From positions 1-50,107 of the forward strand of contig PATC01000021.1 in NCBI GenBank assembly GCA_002712285.1: a DNA stretch of 50,107 bases, in the 5' to 3' direction. Shown here piece after piece: positions 26,701-35,661 of the stretch. The notes beneath the pieces are model-generated. The model did no database searches. It was not told the DNA's origin and worked only from the letters and a program-made list of their open reading frames with translations. Position 1 is the stretch's first letter. Each line of letters opens with the position of its first letter. Position numbers and translations under genes: made by a program. This stretch comes from Methanobacteriota archaeon. GTDB taxonomy: Archaea; Thermoplasmatota; Poseidoniia; Poseidoniales; Thalassarchaeaceae.

Positions 26701-28700
26701 CCTTGGAAAGCTTGTATTGTATCGAATTCGTGCGCATTGATGCGACGAAGATGTTCTGCATAACGATGGAAAGTAGCAACTTGTGCTTGCCTAAACAAGT
26801 AGATACTTTGCTTAAGGTCCCCTACATAGCAAATTGTAGGCTCCCACTCTAAATTTTCATCAACGGGATCTCCTTCGATACGCAAGCGCTTTCCCCAGAG
26901 TCGTGAGAGTAATTTCCACTGTCGAGGATTTACGTCCTGGGCCTCGTCAATAATCATCGCCATGTATCGTCGACGGATTCTCTGAAGTATGTCCACTCGA
27001 TACACCAAATCTGCATGTGCACGTTCAGCATTGACTACATCAGTAAATCCGAATGTGACCGGATCGTCGATTGCTTGACGGCTCAAATCTAATGCGATAT
27101 CGATATGATGATCAGACCATGGCTGTTCATGGTTGATATTGTCAAGAGCACCTATGACTTGAGGAGAATAGAGTTCAACTCGACAAACCTTAGGACATCG
27201 GGCAAGAAGAAGGTCGCCAACTGACTCTGCTATATCTTCAAAGTCATGAAGATCTCGATCAGACTTCAATTTCGACAAAATTTCGGCCGTTGCCTTTTGG
27301 ACCACGCAAAGGTCATTCAGCATCCTTGTTTCCTGTTCAAGATCGAAACGTTGTACCTTTGGTAAACCGTTACTTGAGTATGGAGTCGGTAGATTGATTC
27401 TAGGTGCCCGGATTGGATGAGTCGCTAACATTTGAGTAGGACTTGATGTGTCAAGATTGCCTACAATAAAGGCCATTTGGCGTTCAAATACGTGTTCTGG
27501 CTCTGTCCAAATACGGTTGGCTCGTTCACTAATTTGATTCAATTCTTCACTAATTGAAGCAACTGTATCATGTCCCCGCTCCCACTTAGGAGATTTTCCT
27601 GGTGGAAGGTATCCTTGTGGGAGGACCTTCGCATTGTTTCTAAACAAGGCAGCACCGCCTGCATTAGTCATTCCATTCTGAGAACAGATAATCCGGTGAA
27701 GATGGAAAATACGAACCAATGCCTCCCATGTGGAGGAAGGAGTTGGAAGATTGAGGAATTCTGCTAGTGCTGCAAATCTGGTCTCTGGATCGACTTTTGT
27801 GGTCTTACCAGCAGCCCTCATCGCATCAAACCAAGATTGAATTGGCTCCTGCAACCTTTCCAAAACCTCAATGATTCGATCTAGATCAAGCCAAGCTGTG
27901 AATGCCTCTCGTAAAGCATCCTCAGGAATTTCTCCAGATTCGTTTCCTAAGGCATTCACTACACCTTCAAGAAAAACCGAACGTGTTAGAAGTCCACGAA
28001 CAACCTTACGACAAGTAACTGTACTTCCCAACGTCTGAGAAAGACGGCTTCGTGCATCAAAGAATTCGTCAACCATATCTTGTGGAATACCGGCATCAAC
28101 CGCATACCCATGCCTACCAGGGTTAGATGACAAACGCCAAGCTGTATTGACGGCTAATGTCTCCAATGTAATTTTCTCAGCGGTTGAAATCTGTTCTTTC
28201 GATACACGTTGTGAAAGTAACGGCCGATAAGAAGAGATAAGACGAGAAAAGAAGGAGTCAATAGTGCCTATCGGCGCATCCTCCAAAAGCATCCTGAACT
28301 GATCAGGGAGACCTTGGACTGGAATACGTGAATCAGCACGGTCTTCTGAATCACCACTTGTGGTGCCTGCCCGAAGATCTGAAAGTGCTTTTCGAAGTCT
28401 ATGTTTGAGTTCCTCTGCCGCAGCATTCGTGAAAGTCAAAACGACTACTTCAGTTGGAAGTAGGCCTTGCCATTCATTCAAATCAACCCGTTCAGCCTCA
28501 CCATCGATGATCATTCCTCCAGCTAACCTTCCTGGACGAACGGGACGTGGGAGGAGCAAAGAAGCCCTTTGAACTGGAGCGAGATAGTGTTCGATTACGC
28601 GTTCTACGATTGTCTTAGTCTTACCTGTACCTGCACCAGCGTCAAGCACAAGATGAGCATCGAGATTCAGAGCTAATCGCTGGCCATGATTGAGACTCAT
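23799..28700 (-). CDS. UvrD/Rep-type helicase-nuclease, AddA-like
   Basis: A 1633-residue DNA end-processing enzyme. The N-terminal superfamily 1 helicase is complete: Walker A AGAGTGKT (21-28), VVVLTFTNAAAEELKHR (Ia), IIDEAQDVNPRQW (II), YVGDLKQSIYLFR (III), INYRTSKG (IV), LMTIHKSKGLQ (V) and YVAATRAEERL (VI). The C-terminus holds a RecB-type nuclease with GLIDLVV, LPIDLKTE (D-x-K) and QLVLYHLAL. Cysteines in QSCMRRHWF and CRSCPFSRGSLPIC could bind a 4Fe-4S cluster as in AddB-type nucleases. The ATG at 28700 overlaps the stop of the partner gene by 4 bases. Likely role: double-strand break resection for recombination, or degradation of foreign DNA. Confidence 0.92.
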   Translation of the reverse strand: MSLNHGQRLALNLDAHLVLDAGAGTGKTKTIVERVIEHYLAPVQRASLLLPRPVRPGRLAGGMIIDGEAERVDLNEWQGLLPTEVVVLTFTNAAAEELKHRLRKALSDLRAGTTSGDSEDRADSRIPVQGLPDQFRMLLEDAPIGTIDSFFSRLISSYRPLLSQRVSKEQISTAEKITLETLAVNTAWRLSSNPGRHGYAVDAGIPQDMVDEFFDARSRLSQTLGSTVTCRKVVRGLLTRSVFLEGVVNALGNESGEIPEDALREAFTAWLDLDRIIEVLERLQEPIQSWFDAMRAAGKTTKVDPETRFAALAEFLNLPTPSSTWEALVRIFHLHRIICSQNGMTNAGGAALFRNNAKVLPQGYLPPGKSPKWERGHDTVASISEELNQISERANRIWTEPEHVFERQMAFIVGNLDTSSPTQMLATHPIRAPRINLPTPYSSNGLPKVQRFDLEQETRMLNDLCVVQKATAEILSKLKSDRDLHDFEDIAESVGDLLLARCPKVCRVELYSPQVIGALDNINHEQPWSDHHIDIALDLSRQAIDDPVTFGFTDVVNAERAHADLVYRVDILQRIRRRYMAMIIDEAQDVNPRQWKLLSRLWGKRLRIEGDPVDENLEWEPTICYVGDLKQSIYLFRQAQVATFHRYAEHLRRINAHEFDTIQAFQGSNALRTDEWSRDPRALHETFVRASMMGATHRKSLDPEVKFDVTDSLLPLSLAEISDRRAGHVRLAINYRTSKGLLKIMNRWWSDIFDPRHQTFSRADWYAKHQELHTCEERSEEQGILEWLLPIGPTIASTVPEDLVEPIDPFRHGKPDRKQLEATLIVERIRALIHGSDCVIRTASGDSSHVEEGNPVDPGDIMVLLPSRKLRDPIVAGLRAHGIPVQADKEGDLLSRQVVDPLLGLVQFLARPSHRHHAAWVARSVLVGMNDSMIDDYLRNAPRGANLISRLIELIPSDEQKALFRQWENYSRSGRILEALEWTADYSDLLVAHPTANDRADVASFIAMVNDARLEVGGDSVMLADRLMKVKAQGDGAEARTLTAAGSVRLMTIHKSKGLQSKVVILADAFGESLTKATHENQDRLIVSPNIFGVHPKPWPDAPQDPLSPVWDLSTLLNQSQRHAEARRLLYVAATRAEERLIISGSPRGTSWIDGQGINLDIVQGATPSFGPMLIESMRQSAHREGVDSPWLSGQEKTSIPATTPKKYTLTIDPLSVQYDLQIGEKEGIGMRIYHSPDCFLDRSQPKTIIQTITEIEEILSTLDENKSISQPEPKVREIITSDLTPAGLDIAQSCMRRHWFQRHIGLQGEVVRLAKNPDLEGGLPPPNVFGSIVHRLIEIGAPSPPRNSSSIPLPADWTSNSPSRWAGDELEAILPEIFDELLTSSANRDLTADSVRQMVQVLSDSELGHFLTEEKGEWGNLDGVRTELPFGFEMTVQGPSIEIESNSPWGSRTHITSDYAQGRFSGLIDLVVAYSDEESSRILPIDLKTEDAHMLWDPPESIEGTLLEISDDGTLTDAEKAILSKHRHQLVLYHLALVRLEGERKKAGILPRIVERPAVWVGVSGRLVQMDAALFKQTILDLKHLIHELVRIDHGGYTDPNAFPPLPLKHVDTCRSCPFSRGSLPICGPEDP

Positions 28701-31700
28701 CGAAAATCGCCTCCTAGGTGAGAAAGTCCACAAATCGATTTGACATTGCAGTAATTGCAGAATCGATCAGGGTTAGGGATAGCGTATCCAGATATTGCGG
28801 CATTGACTACTCGTTGAACTGCCTCAACTCGGTGTGACATCCAAGGTCGAAATGCTGACTCTTTACCAGTACCTGGATTCGCTGAGGGGAATCTGAAAAT
28901 ACCTGTAAGATCCTCTGTCTGCTGACCAATTGAAAATTGGGCAAGATGTTCTTTCCAGTCTAAATCAATCTCAAGAAAATGCTCAGTCTTCAATCCGATA
29001 TCTGTAACTCCTACTGCAATCACCTGATCTCCAGGATGCTCGATTTCCCAAGCACGAGCATAGAGAGCGAGTTGTATGTCCTCAAACAATAGTTCGTGAT
29101 GCTTCGCACGCTTCCTATTCATCTCCGCGGACTTCATATCACGAATAGCTACCAATCTCTTTGGTGTCCAATTAGGATCTCCTTCAAGTGGAATTACACT
29201 ATCAGAGCCTGAGTCGTTAACTAGAGTCCCTTCAACGTCCCATGGAATTAGATCAACGCGATCAATCCAGCCATTGATTCGAATCGTTGAGCCCCCCTCT
29301 TGCTGATCTAATTCAATATGAGGCGAGCGAACGGATTGTCCTTCTTCTCGTTCGATACTTGACCCAATTTGATGTTCCATTACCAATGGGATTGCATCAC
29401 TTAATGTGTGTTCAGCTTCAATGATGCGGGCAAATCTTCCCGCAGGATTCATGTCATCTCCTGATACAAGCCATGCTCTCCATTCTTGTTCTGTCATTCC
29501 GACAAGATCACGAAGACGTTCTTCTGTAACTACATCAGAACGTACTAACCAAGGTGCATGAGCGTCTAGAAGTTGTGCCATAGCGGTCATCAAACTCTCA
29601 TCGCTAAGTGAAGAACGGTCTACAGATGGAATAGAGAAATTTGTTCTCGCGACAGAACGTTTCATCCCAAGAGAGCCCTCAATCAACCCCTCATACACCT
29701 CATGAACGAGATTTCCTCGAACACGATTATCCAGTTCATCGTCAGGAAGTTCCTCCGCTGATGCATCAAGTGCTTTAGACAACCAACCGCGTCGAGCACA
29801 TTGAAGCCATACCCTAAGTCGAGATGGCGACCAAACCTTAGGTACTGACCATTTCAATTCCGCTGTCTTACCCATTCTATGATCCATCGAATCAACTTGA
29901 ATCGAAGCCGGAGAAATAGGTCGAGGATCGATAGAAACCGAGGAACTTTCACCAGTTGAAGAGGGACCTCCCAAAACTGGCCATTCAGGATTCATCACTG
30001 GAAGAGTGACCTTGCGATGCTTTGCCATGGGAACTATTGCCATATTCCGAGTCGATACAACCCTTGTTCGAACCGTCTCTGGATGATATACCGTATCTGA
30101 ATTGATTACCAGTGGTTGTCTTCTCATCCTATCAGACATCAGGTCACGTTCATATCGAGCCAATATGGCGGACTCAGACAAAGGAGAATTCGAATCTGGA
30201 TCTTTTCGCTGTAGGAGACGAGACCCTTGGTTGACCCGATTCTCCTGTCGGGAGATGCCATGACTCCTCTCTACAACCATACTAGGGTCTTCGATAGGGT
30301 ATGAGAACACTGACGTGGATTCTGCGATTAGGCAATCCAATTCCTCGATTGTCTCCCATGTCCAACCTTCGGTTTTTCCAATATCCTTGGAGAGAATGGA
30401 AGGAGGAGTCGACTCCCACCTTCCTTCACGACACCATTCGGCGTATGGGGCTACAGGAGGAGTTGATTCATCAATATGAGTAGAATCAATCACAATGACT
30501 TCTTTTCCTGCGTGTAGTAAAGCCGAGAGATAATGTCTAGCCTCACGAATCGGTCCATCGGGACGAAGAATACCGAGATACTGACGTTCCTCTTCAGAAA
30601 GAAGTGGAGGGAGGCGAACTCGTAGATCCCAATTGTCAGCAAGGGGGTCAAGAACAATTACGAGATTGGCATGACAACCTAACGCATCTTGTGGCGAACA
30701 TAAGATGAATCGCTCCACTGATTTTGATGAATTTTGTAATTCTGCAGATTCAATCATTGAGATAATCTGATCTCTCCAACCTCTAGGTTCTACTATCGGA
30801 TTGAGACCAACAGCTTGTTCATTCTCTCTAAGGGATGATACGGTACTCAACAATGTCTGTAATCCAATAAGACCATCCTCAATAGTGCCATCAAATCGGG
30901 ATGGTAGAGCAGCGTGATCAATCATGCCAATTACTTGATCTAACCACTCATCGGGGGTTCCCTCGATTATTTCGAACGGGAGCAGTTCTCCTGAACTACA
31001 ACCCACGTGGTTGCTTTTCTCCATGAGGACTTGCGCATCCGACTCATCAAGAATCGGGTACATGGCTCCAAGGAGATTCAAAAACCACCACTGTGTTGCT
31101 TCCAAACGCTTACCCTGTAGACTATCATCAGTTTCAGCAGACAAAGCTCGCAACCAATCACCTAGAACTCCAGCTCCTCCGATTAGTCGACGGTCACGTG
31201 CAAGTGAATCTAGTGAATCTCGATCTGGAAGAGGCGACAAATCATGCCAAACGGGATGAGATTCAACTTCCTCGGGATTGAAGATGCGAACCGTGCGCTG
31301 AACGGCAAGAGCAAGTATTCTTTCTAGTGAAAAGCCATCTTCGCCATGAGATAATCCTACTATTGCGGCTAACCAATGAACAAAGGGACTACCTCTGAGA
31401 GGAATTGTAGCTCTCGGCGAATTATGGCCAAGAGCCTTGAGTTGATCGAGATGGCTGCGAGGTAATTCTACACCATTCGGATGAACAATTACAATATCTT
31501 CGATACCGGAATCGATAGCCTGGGATACTATGCGACCTAATGCTGCAGGGGAATCTCCATTTTTACGGACATGGATTCGATGGAGAGGTACATCTGGGTC
31601 TTGACTCCCAATTGGATGAGGAGGAATCCATTCAGGCAAGTCATCTAGTGTCTTGACAGGTGGGATATCTTCGAGTAACCAACCATGCATCCCTAACCGA

Positions 31701-32395
31701 TGAGACCCTGAATAGCAAAGTTGGTGAATCGGAACACGAGAAGAAATTGCTCTAAGAATCTCAGCATGTATTGGCATGAGGGTAGGAGATTGGTCTAAGA
31801 GAACTATTCCATCAAGATGTTCAAGAGTAAATACGGCACGATTCTCATCAAGAAGTGCTGTCAAAAGCCGAGGAAGAAGACGGTTTGGATGAGTTCCATT
31901 CAGTTGTTTCTCCACAATATCGAGAACCGTATGGAGTCCACTAAGATGCTCTTCGAGAACATCGAGGGGAGCGTTCTGAAATCGTAAAACTGAGTCAAGC
32001 TCTAGCAAATTCTGCGTCTTAGCTATCGGCCACTCCCAATCAGGATGAGGATGTAGAACTGGGAAGGCAAGTTCTGCTGCCTTAATCTGCATTAATCGAT
32101 GAATTGTTTGTTCAAGTGCAGGGTTAGATGGTAGGACTCGGGGCTCTCGAAAATCTGCAAAAAGTTTCTTCGTCAGGCCACCGAGAGTTAGATGGTTTGT
32201 TCGATCTATTATGCCAATCTGATCAATCACTGCACTGAGAAATCTGTCACGTGCAAGAGAACCAGAATGGAGAAAAAGAAGGCGAGAAGGACCTCCTTCG
32301 GTAGGGTTTCGAGGATCAATTGCTTGTTGAATTGAATGATCGAAAACCCAAGCCGGTAAGGGACCTCTGGGAATCTGTTCGATAGTAACCGTCAA
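28697..32395 (-). CDS. AddB-like partner nuclease with degenerate helicase domain
   Basis: A 1232-residue protein directly upstream of the AddA-like gene, with ATGA overlap. The N-terminal region resembles an inactive helicase: where a P-loop is expected it reads LLFLHSGSLARDRF, without the GKT. The C-terminal third is a RecB/AddB-type nuclease: SPSRLRVWLQCARRGWL, NLVHEVYEGLI (His), GWIDRVDLI (Asp), AIRDMKSAE (D-x-K) and EDIQLALYARAWE. C1213-xx-C1216-x5-C1222, plus the Cys in WLQCARR, form the iron-sulfur signature of AddB. The start is TTG 32395, preceded by GAGGTGGT. It probably forms a heterodimer with the AddA-like enzyme. AddAB is mainly bacterial, so transfer is possible. Confidence 0.88.
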   Translation of the reverse strand: MTVTIEQIPRGPLPAWVFDHSIQQAIDPRNPTEGGPSRLLFLHSGSLARDRFLSAVIDQIGIIDRTNHLTLGGLTKKLFADFREPRVLPSNPALEQTIHRLMQIKAAELAFPVLHPHPDWEWPIAKTQNLLELDSVLRFQNAPLDVLEEHLSGLHTVLDIVEKQLNGTHPNRLLPRLLTALLDENRAVFTLEHLDGIVLLDQSPTLMPIHAEILRAISSRVPIHQLCYSGSHRLGMHGWLLEDIPPVKTLDDLPEWIPPHPIGSQDPDVPLHRIHVRKNGDSPAALGRIVSQAIDSGIEDIVIVHPNGVELPRSHLDQLKALGHNSPRATIPLRGSPFVHWLAAIVGLSHGEDGFSLERILALAVQRTVRIFNPEEVESHPVWHDLSPLPDRDSLDSLARDRRLIGGAGVLGDWLRALSAETDDSLQGKRLEATQWWFLNLLGAMYPILDESDAQVLMEKSNHVGCSSGELLPFEIIEGTPDEWLDQVIGMIDHAALPSRFDGTIEDGLIGLQTLLSTVSSLRENEQAVGLNPIVEPRGWRDQIISMIESAELQNSSKSVERFILCSPQDALGCHANLVIVLDPLADNWDLRVRLPPLLSEEERQYLGILRPDGPIREARHYLSALLHAGKEVIVIDSTHIDESTPPVAPYAEWCREGRWESTPPSILSKDIGKTEGWTWETIEELDCLIAESTSVFSYPIEDPSMVVERSHGISRQENRVNQGSRLLQRKDPDSNSPLSESAILARYERDLMSDRMRRQPLVINSDTVYHPETVRTRVVSTRNMAIVPMAKHRKVTLPVMNPEWPVLGGPSSTGESSSVSIDPRPISPASIQVDSMDHRMGKTAELKWSVPKVWSPSRLRVWLQCARRGWLSKALDASAEELPDDELDNRVRGNLVHEVYEGLIEGSLGMKRSVARTNFSIPSVDRSSLSDESLMTAMAQLLDAHAPWLVRSDVVTEERLRDLVGMTEQEWRAWLVSGDDMNPAGRFARIIEAEHTLSDAIPLVMEHQIGSSIEREEGQSVRSPHIELDQQEGGSTIRINGWIDRVDLIPWDVEGTLVNDSGSDSVIPLEGDPNWTPKRLVAIRDMKSAEMNRKRAKHHELLFEDIQLALYARAWEIEHPGDQVIAVGVTDIGLKTEHFLEIDLDWKEHLAQFSIGQQTEDLTGIFRFPSANPGTGKESAFRPWMSHRVEAVQRVVNAAISGYAIPNPDRFCNYCNVKSICGLSHLGGDFR

Positions 32396-32448
32396 CTCCC
32401 AACCACCTCAATGGGTCTCAATGTTGAGGGTTGTTAAATCCGCGCTAA

Positions 32449-33486
32449 TCAGTCACCATTTCTTCGTCTAGGGGACAAGGCAGCAACTCCAATTACTGCA
32501 AGAGAAGATAATGCTCCAATAGCAGGAATACTCCGATCGTTCGATTCTACAAGATTGCTTGAACAATCTTCGTCCAGAGGTTCGAAGATTGTTGACCATT
32601 CAAGAACTAAAACGAGACGAAGGTCTTCACCATCCCATACTCCAGGCATCTGAATTGTGGAGGATCCGGAACTGGCATCAACTGCATTATCAAAACGAAC
32701 AATATCTCGAATTACATGAGGATAATATTCCAAACCATTACTTCCATCTTCGTATCTTGCAATATTCTCTACAATGAAAAGGACTGGTGTAACAGAAGTT
32801 CTCTTTGGGCTCATGCAATCATCCAACCAGATATCCTCGACGGTTCTGTTCAGAATACTTCTATCCATAGACCAAGATGCTGTTCCGTTAGTTGAATTAA
32901 CATCATCTGGAGTCCATGAAAGAGAGGCGCTCAAACCTTCATTCGGGAGGCTGCTTTCAATATCAAGGCTCATCGCATAATCATCTGAAAGAGAATCTGC
33001 CACCTTAGGAACCGAGCCCGAATGGAGCCATTCACCGTTGAATACGGCAGAGGGAGGTAAACGTTCCAAACCATCAGTTGCAACCTTGTTTGTAACACCA
33101 TATCTTGCAATCCAACGATCATCGCCAACTTCGGTCCCAAAGGGATCTGAGATTTCTGAGTACTCACGATGATAGTGGAGTGTTTCAATGGGGCGTTCTC
33201 CAGTGAGTTCCTTAATAGCGTGCTCTGAATCAAGGCAGTTCCCGCACCAAGTTGCCGTATACACTTCCGCAATCGCCGGCCATTGTGAAGATGGAACATC
33301 ACCTGTAGAATTGCTGAGATTTCCTATTCCAACATCAATTGCAATACCTCCGAGCAATCCACTCATCTCCATCCCTCCTGTTTCCTCAACATAGACCCGA
33401 AGACCAGGATTCGATATGGAGTCGCTTTCTGCTTGAACAGACCCTGTGATGAGAAGGATTAGTAGGAGGGCAATACAACGACGCAT
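32449..33486 (-). CDS. Secreted thioredoxin-fold protein with C-terminal membrane anchor
   Basis: A 345-residue protein with a signal peptide (MRRCIALLLILLITGSVQA). A thioredoxin-like domain follows, containing the redox motif WCGNC in VYTATWCGNCLDSE (about residues 80-84) and a later LPPSAVFNG where the fold has its cis-proline. A beta-rich C-terminal half of about 180 residues contains further cysteines (DDCMSPK, DEDCSSN). The end has a hydrophobic helix (PAIGALSSLAVIGVAALS) and basic residues (PRRRNG), a sortase- or archaeosortase-like anchor layout. It is probably an extracellular thiol-disulfide protein assisting folding of the Cys-containing surface proteins. It lies 53 bases upstream of the AddB-like gene, on the same strand. 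The substrate is unknown. Confidence 0.8.
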   Translation of the reverse strand: MRRCIALLLILLITGSVQAESDSISNPGLRVYVEETGGMEMSGLLGGIAIDVGIGNLSNSTGDVPSSQWPAIAEVYTATWCGNCLDSEHAIKELTGERPIETLHYHREYSEISDPFGTEVGDDRWIARYGVTNKVATDGLERLPPSAVFNGEWLHSGSVPKVADSLSDDYAMSLDIESSLPNEGLSASLSWTPDDVNSTNGTASWSMDRSILNRTVEDIWLDDCMSPKRTSVTPVLFIVENIARYEDGSNGLEYYPHVIRDIVRFDNAVDASSGSSTIQMPGVWDGEDLRLVLVLEWSTIFEPLDEDCSSNLVESNDRSIPAIGALSSLAVIGVAALSPRRRNGD

Positions 33487-33511
33487 GCATCAATACGGGG
33501 ACTGCCTTAGG

Positions 33512-35614
33512 TCAATCTTCCGCAGATTCGTGCTCTACCAATGGATGATTCCAACGTCGCATTGCCCAAGTTTGATTCATGAAATGTGCAACCATTTCCT
33601 CAATAGTAGCCCACCATGGACGTCCCTGAGGATTGTGAACCTCCTGGAGCGGAGCTAAACTATTGAAGATTGTAGCACGATCCCATTCCAAATTTTCCCG
33701 ACGTCGCCATATCTGAACTTCATTATCTTCATCCCTCTCGAGTTGCCATCCACATACTGCGAGAAGGGTTCGAAGAAGATCGATCTCTTCACTAGTTTGA
33801 TACATATTTGTCAATCTCAAAATCGTAAAAAAACCTCCTGGGAGACAAGGAACTCGTGCTTGAGCCCCAATTGGAGACCCGCGAAGAGCAACTAGAGCAT
33901 TCGCAATCAATCGAGGAATCCTCTGACGAGGTTCAAGATTCTGCAACACATCATCTGTTATCGGAAATGTAGGAAGGCGTTCATGCTCAATATGTCCATC
34001 CTCGCGATCCCATGCATCAATCGCCTCTCTGTGGTTCCTACGCCAATTTTCCTGAAGAGCGCGAAGATTTCGACGTTGGAGGTACGGAAGATGTTGCTCT
34101 TCTTGTTCTTGGTCACTGAAATTTGAAGCATTCTGAGAACGTAACAAATCATTGCGACGAAGAAATTCCGTAATAGTAGATATCAGTGGATGGTTGTCTA
34201 AATCTTCTAAACAAACCAAGAGAATTGCACCGATCTGATCGCCTATAGGTAACTTCAGTTGTTCAGGTGGTTGATGGATACAAATCAGTTGATGTTGACG
34301 ACGCGGCGTGCTTCCTTGGATACTAAGGCTATCTCGTGAATTGTATTTGGGTTTGGTCTTAATTAGATAAGAAGCACCCGAAGTGCCTTGAATTTCGATT
34401 GCCTGTTTACTCTGAACAAGATGGATTCTGTCCTCTGCTAGAATTTGTTTAACCAGCGTTTTTGCTGCAGTCCGATCCGGTTCATCTGGAATCGCAGGAG
34501 CTACACTACCAAGATTCCAATTTTCTAAGAGGAGCCAAAGACGATCATGTTGAGGAGAACCTGGAGGAGACAATTGTGCCGAAATTATCCCTTGCCATAC
34601 AGAGATGTCCATTGGTATCTTTCGGATTTTAGTTCGACCACCCATGCTTTGGATACGGATGTGAAGATGACCGTTCCGAACCTGAATCATAGCCTCATTA
34701 TTTCGTTTCAAGAAACTTGGATTGCACCAGTTCTCGGTTGCCTCTCTCCATTGACCTAACCAAGGCAGCCTTCCATATTCTGATTGGGAAAGGTGTTCAA
34801 CTGCATGAGGAAGAGCGTCTAAAGCAATAGCACGCTCGTCGGAATGTTTACGGAAATCTACTGGTTGTATTTTATTCCCGGTAAACTCAGTAATCTGTGA
34901 AAGCAGGACTGATGCATAACAAAAATTAGTGCGGCCACTTCTCCCCAATGCGTATCGAAATGGTTGAAATCGAAGTTCTCGTCTACGACGAATGCCGATT
35001 GATGGGAAAAGAGTACACAGTGTTTTGACGAAAACTTCCCAATCTATACTTGCAATCTGTGATTCATTCATCTTTGACATCATCTTCACTAGATGCTGCC
35101 CTGGAAAGGACCTTGAAACCTGGATTTTACCCTCCAAGATAACTGTTGAGGGGGTACCCGGTCCTTCCAAAATAGTAAGCCATAAACCCCCAGGCAAAGG
35201 AAATCCTCGTCTAAGTAATCGTTGACATTCTTCTATGTCATCTTCATCAATCACTTCGAATATTCGTTGACGTAGTTGGGCTGCATCCCCCTCACTCATC
35301 AACGGATCCAAGGCCGTCTGATTACGAATCATTGGATAGTGGATATTTGCCCAACTTTGATCAATCTCAGAAAAGGATGTCACCAATTCTCTCAATCGAC
35401 TGGCGGTAGCCTGCGGAGAATAATTGTCAAGGATTTTGTTAACAATCTGGATATCTTCACGTCTGATGTTAGTAGATGGCATATTACGACTCGTACGTGG
35501 GCGAATCATCGCATGACAAATCTGCCCCCATCTCATACCATCCATCGCAGGTTCAATCCCACAACAAATACAGAGATTATCGTTCGTTCCATCGGCCCCA
35601 TTATTACCCATCAT
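33512..35614 (-). CDS. Large protein of unknown function with N-terminal cysteine cluster
   Basis: A 700-residue soluble-looking protein. Near the N-terminus C15, C17, C18 and C33-H34 (LCICCG ... GQICH) could bind a metal. The rest is Arg-, Gln- and Trp-rich with many predicted helices (ENWRRNHREAIDAW, QRIPRLIANALVAL) and some beta-rich parts. No P-loop, nuclease or protease motif was found. The start is ATG 35614 or 35611; TTG 35623 also stays open. It follows the threonine aldolase gene on the same strand after 47 bases and precedes the thioredoxin-fold gene by 25. The basic, Trp-rich composition would suit nucleic-acid binding, but that is a guess. Confidence 0.7.
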   Translation of the reverse strand: MMGNNGADGTNDNLCICCGIEPAMDGMRWGQICHAMIRPRTSRNMPSTNIRREDIQIVNKILDNYSPQATASRLRELVTSFSEIDQSWANIHYPMIRNQTALDPLMSEGDAAQLRQRIFEVIDEDDIEECQRLLRRGFPLPGGLWLTILEGPGTPSTVILEGKIQVSRSFPGQHLVKMMSKMNESQIASIDWEVFVKTLCTLFPSIGIRRRRELRFQPFRYALGRSGRTNFCYASVLLSQITEFTGNKIQPVDFRKHSDERAIALDALPHAVEHLSQSEYGRLPWLGQWREATENWCNPSFLKRNNEAMIQVRNGHLHIRIQSMGGRTKIRKIPMDISVWQGIISAQLSPPGSPQHDRLWLLLENWNLGSVAPAIPDEPDRTAAKTLVKQILAEDRIHLVQSKQAIEIQGTSGASYLIKTKPKYNSRDSLSIQGSTPRRQHQLICIHQPPEQLKLPIGDQIGAILLVCLEDLDNHPLISTITEFLRRNDLLRSQNASNFSDQEQEEQHLPYLQRRNLRALQENWRRNHREAIDAWDREDGHIEHERLPTFPITDDVLQNLEPRQRIPRLIANALVALRGSPIGAQARVPCLPGGFFTILRLTNMYQTSEEIDLLRTLLAVCGWQLERDEDNEVQIWRRRENLEWDRATIFNSLAPLQEVHNPQGRPWWATIEEMVAHFMNQTWAMRRWNHPLVEHESAED

Positions 35615-35661
35615 AAGGAGCAATACAACATTGACCCGTTATCAATAGATGAAGAAATAAA

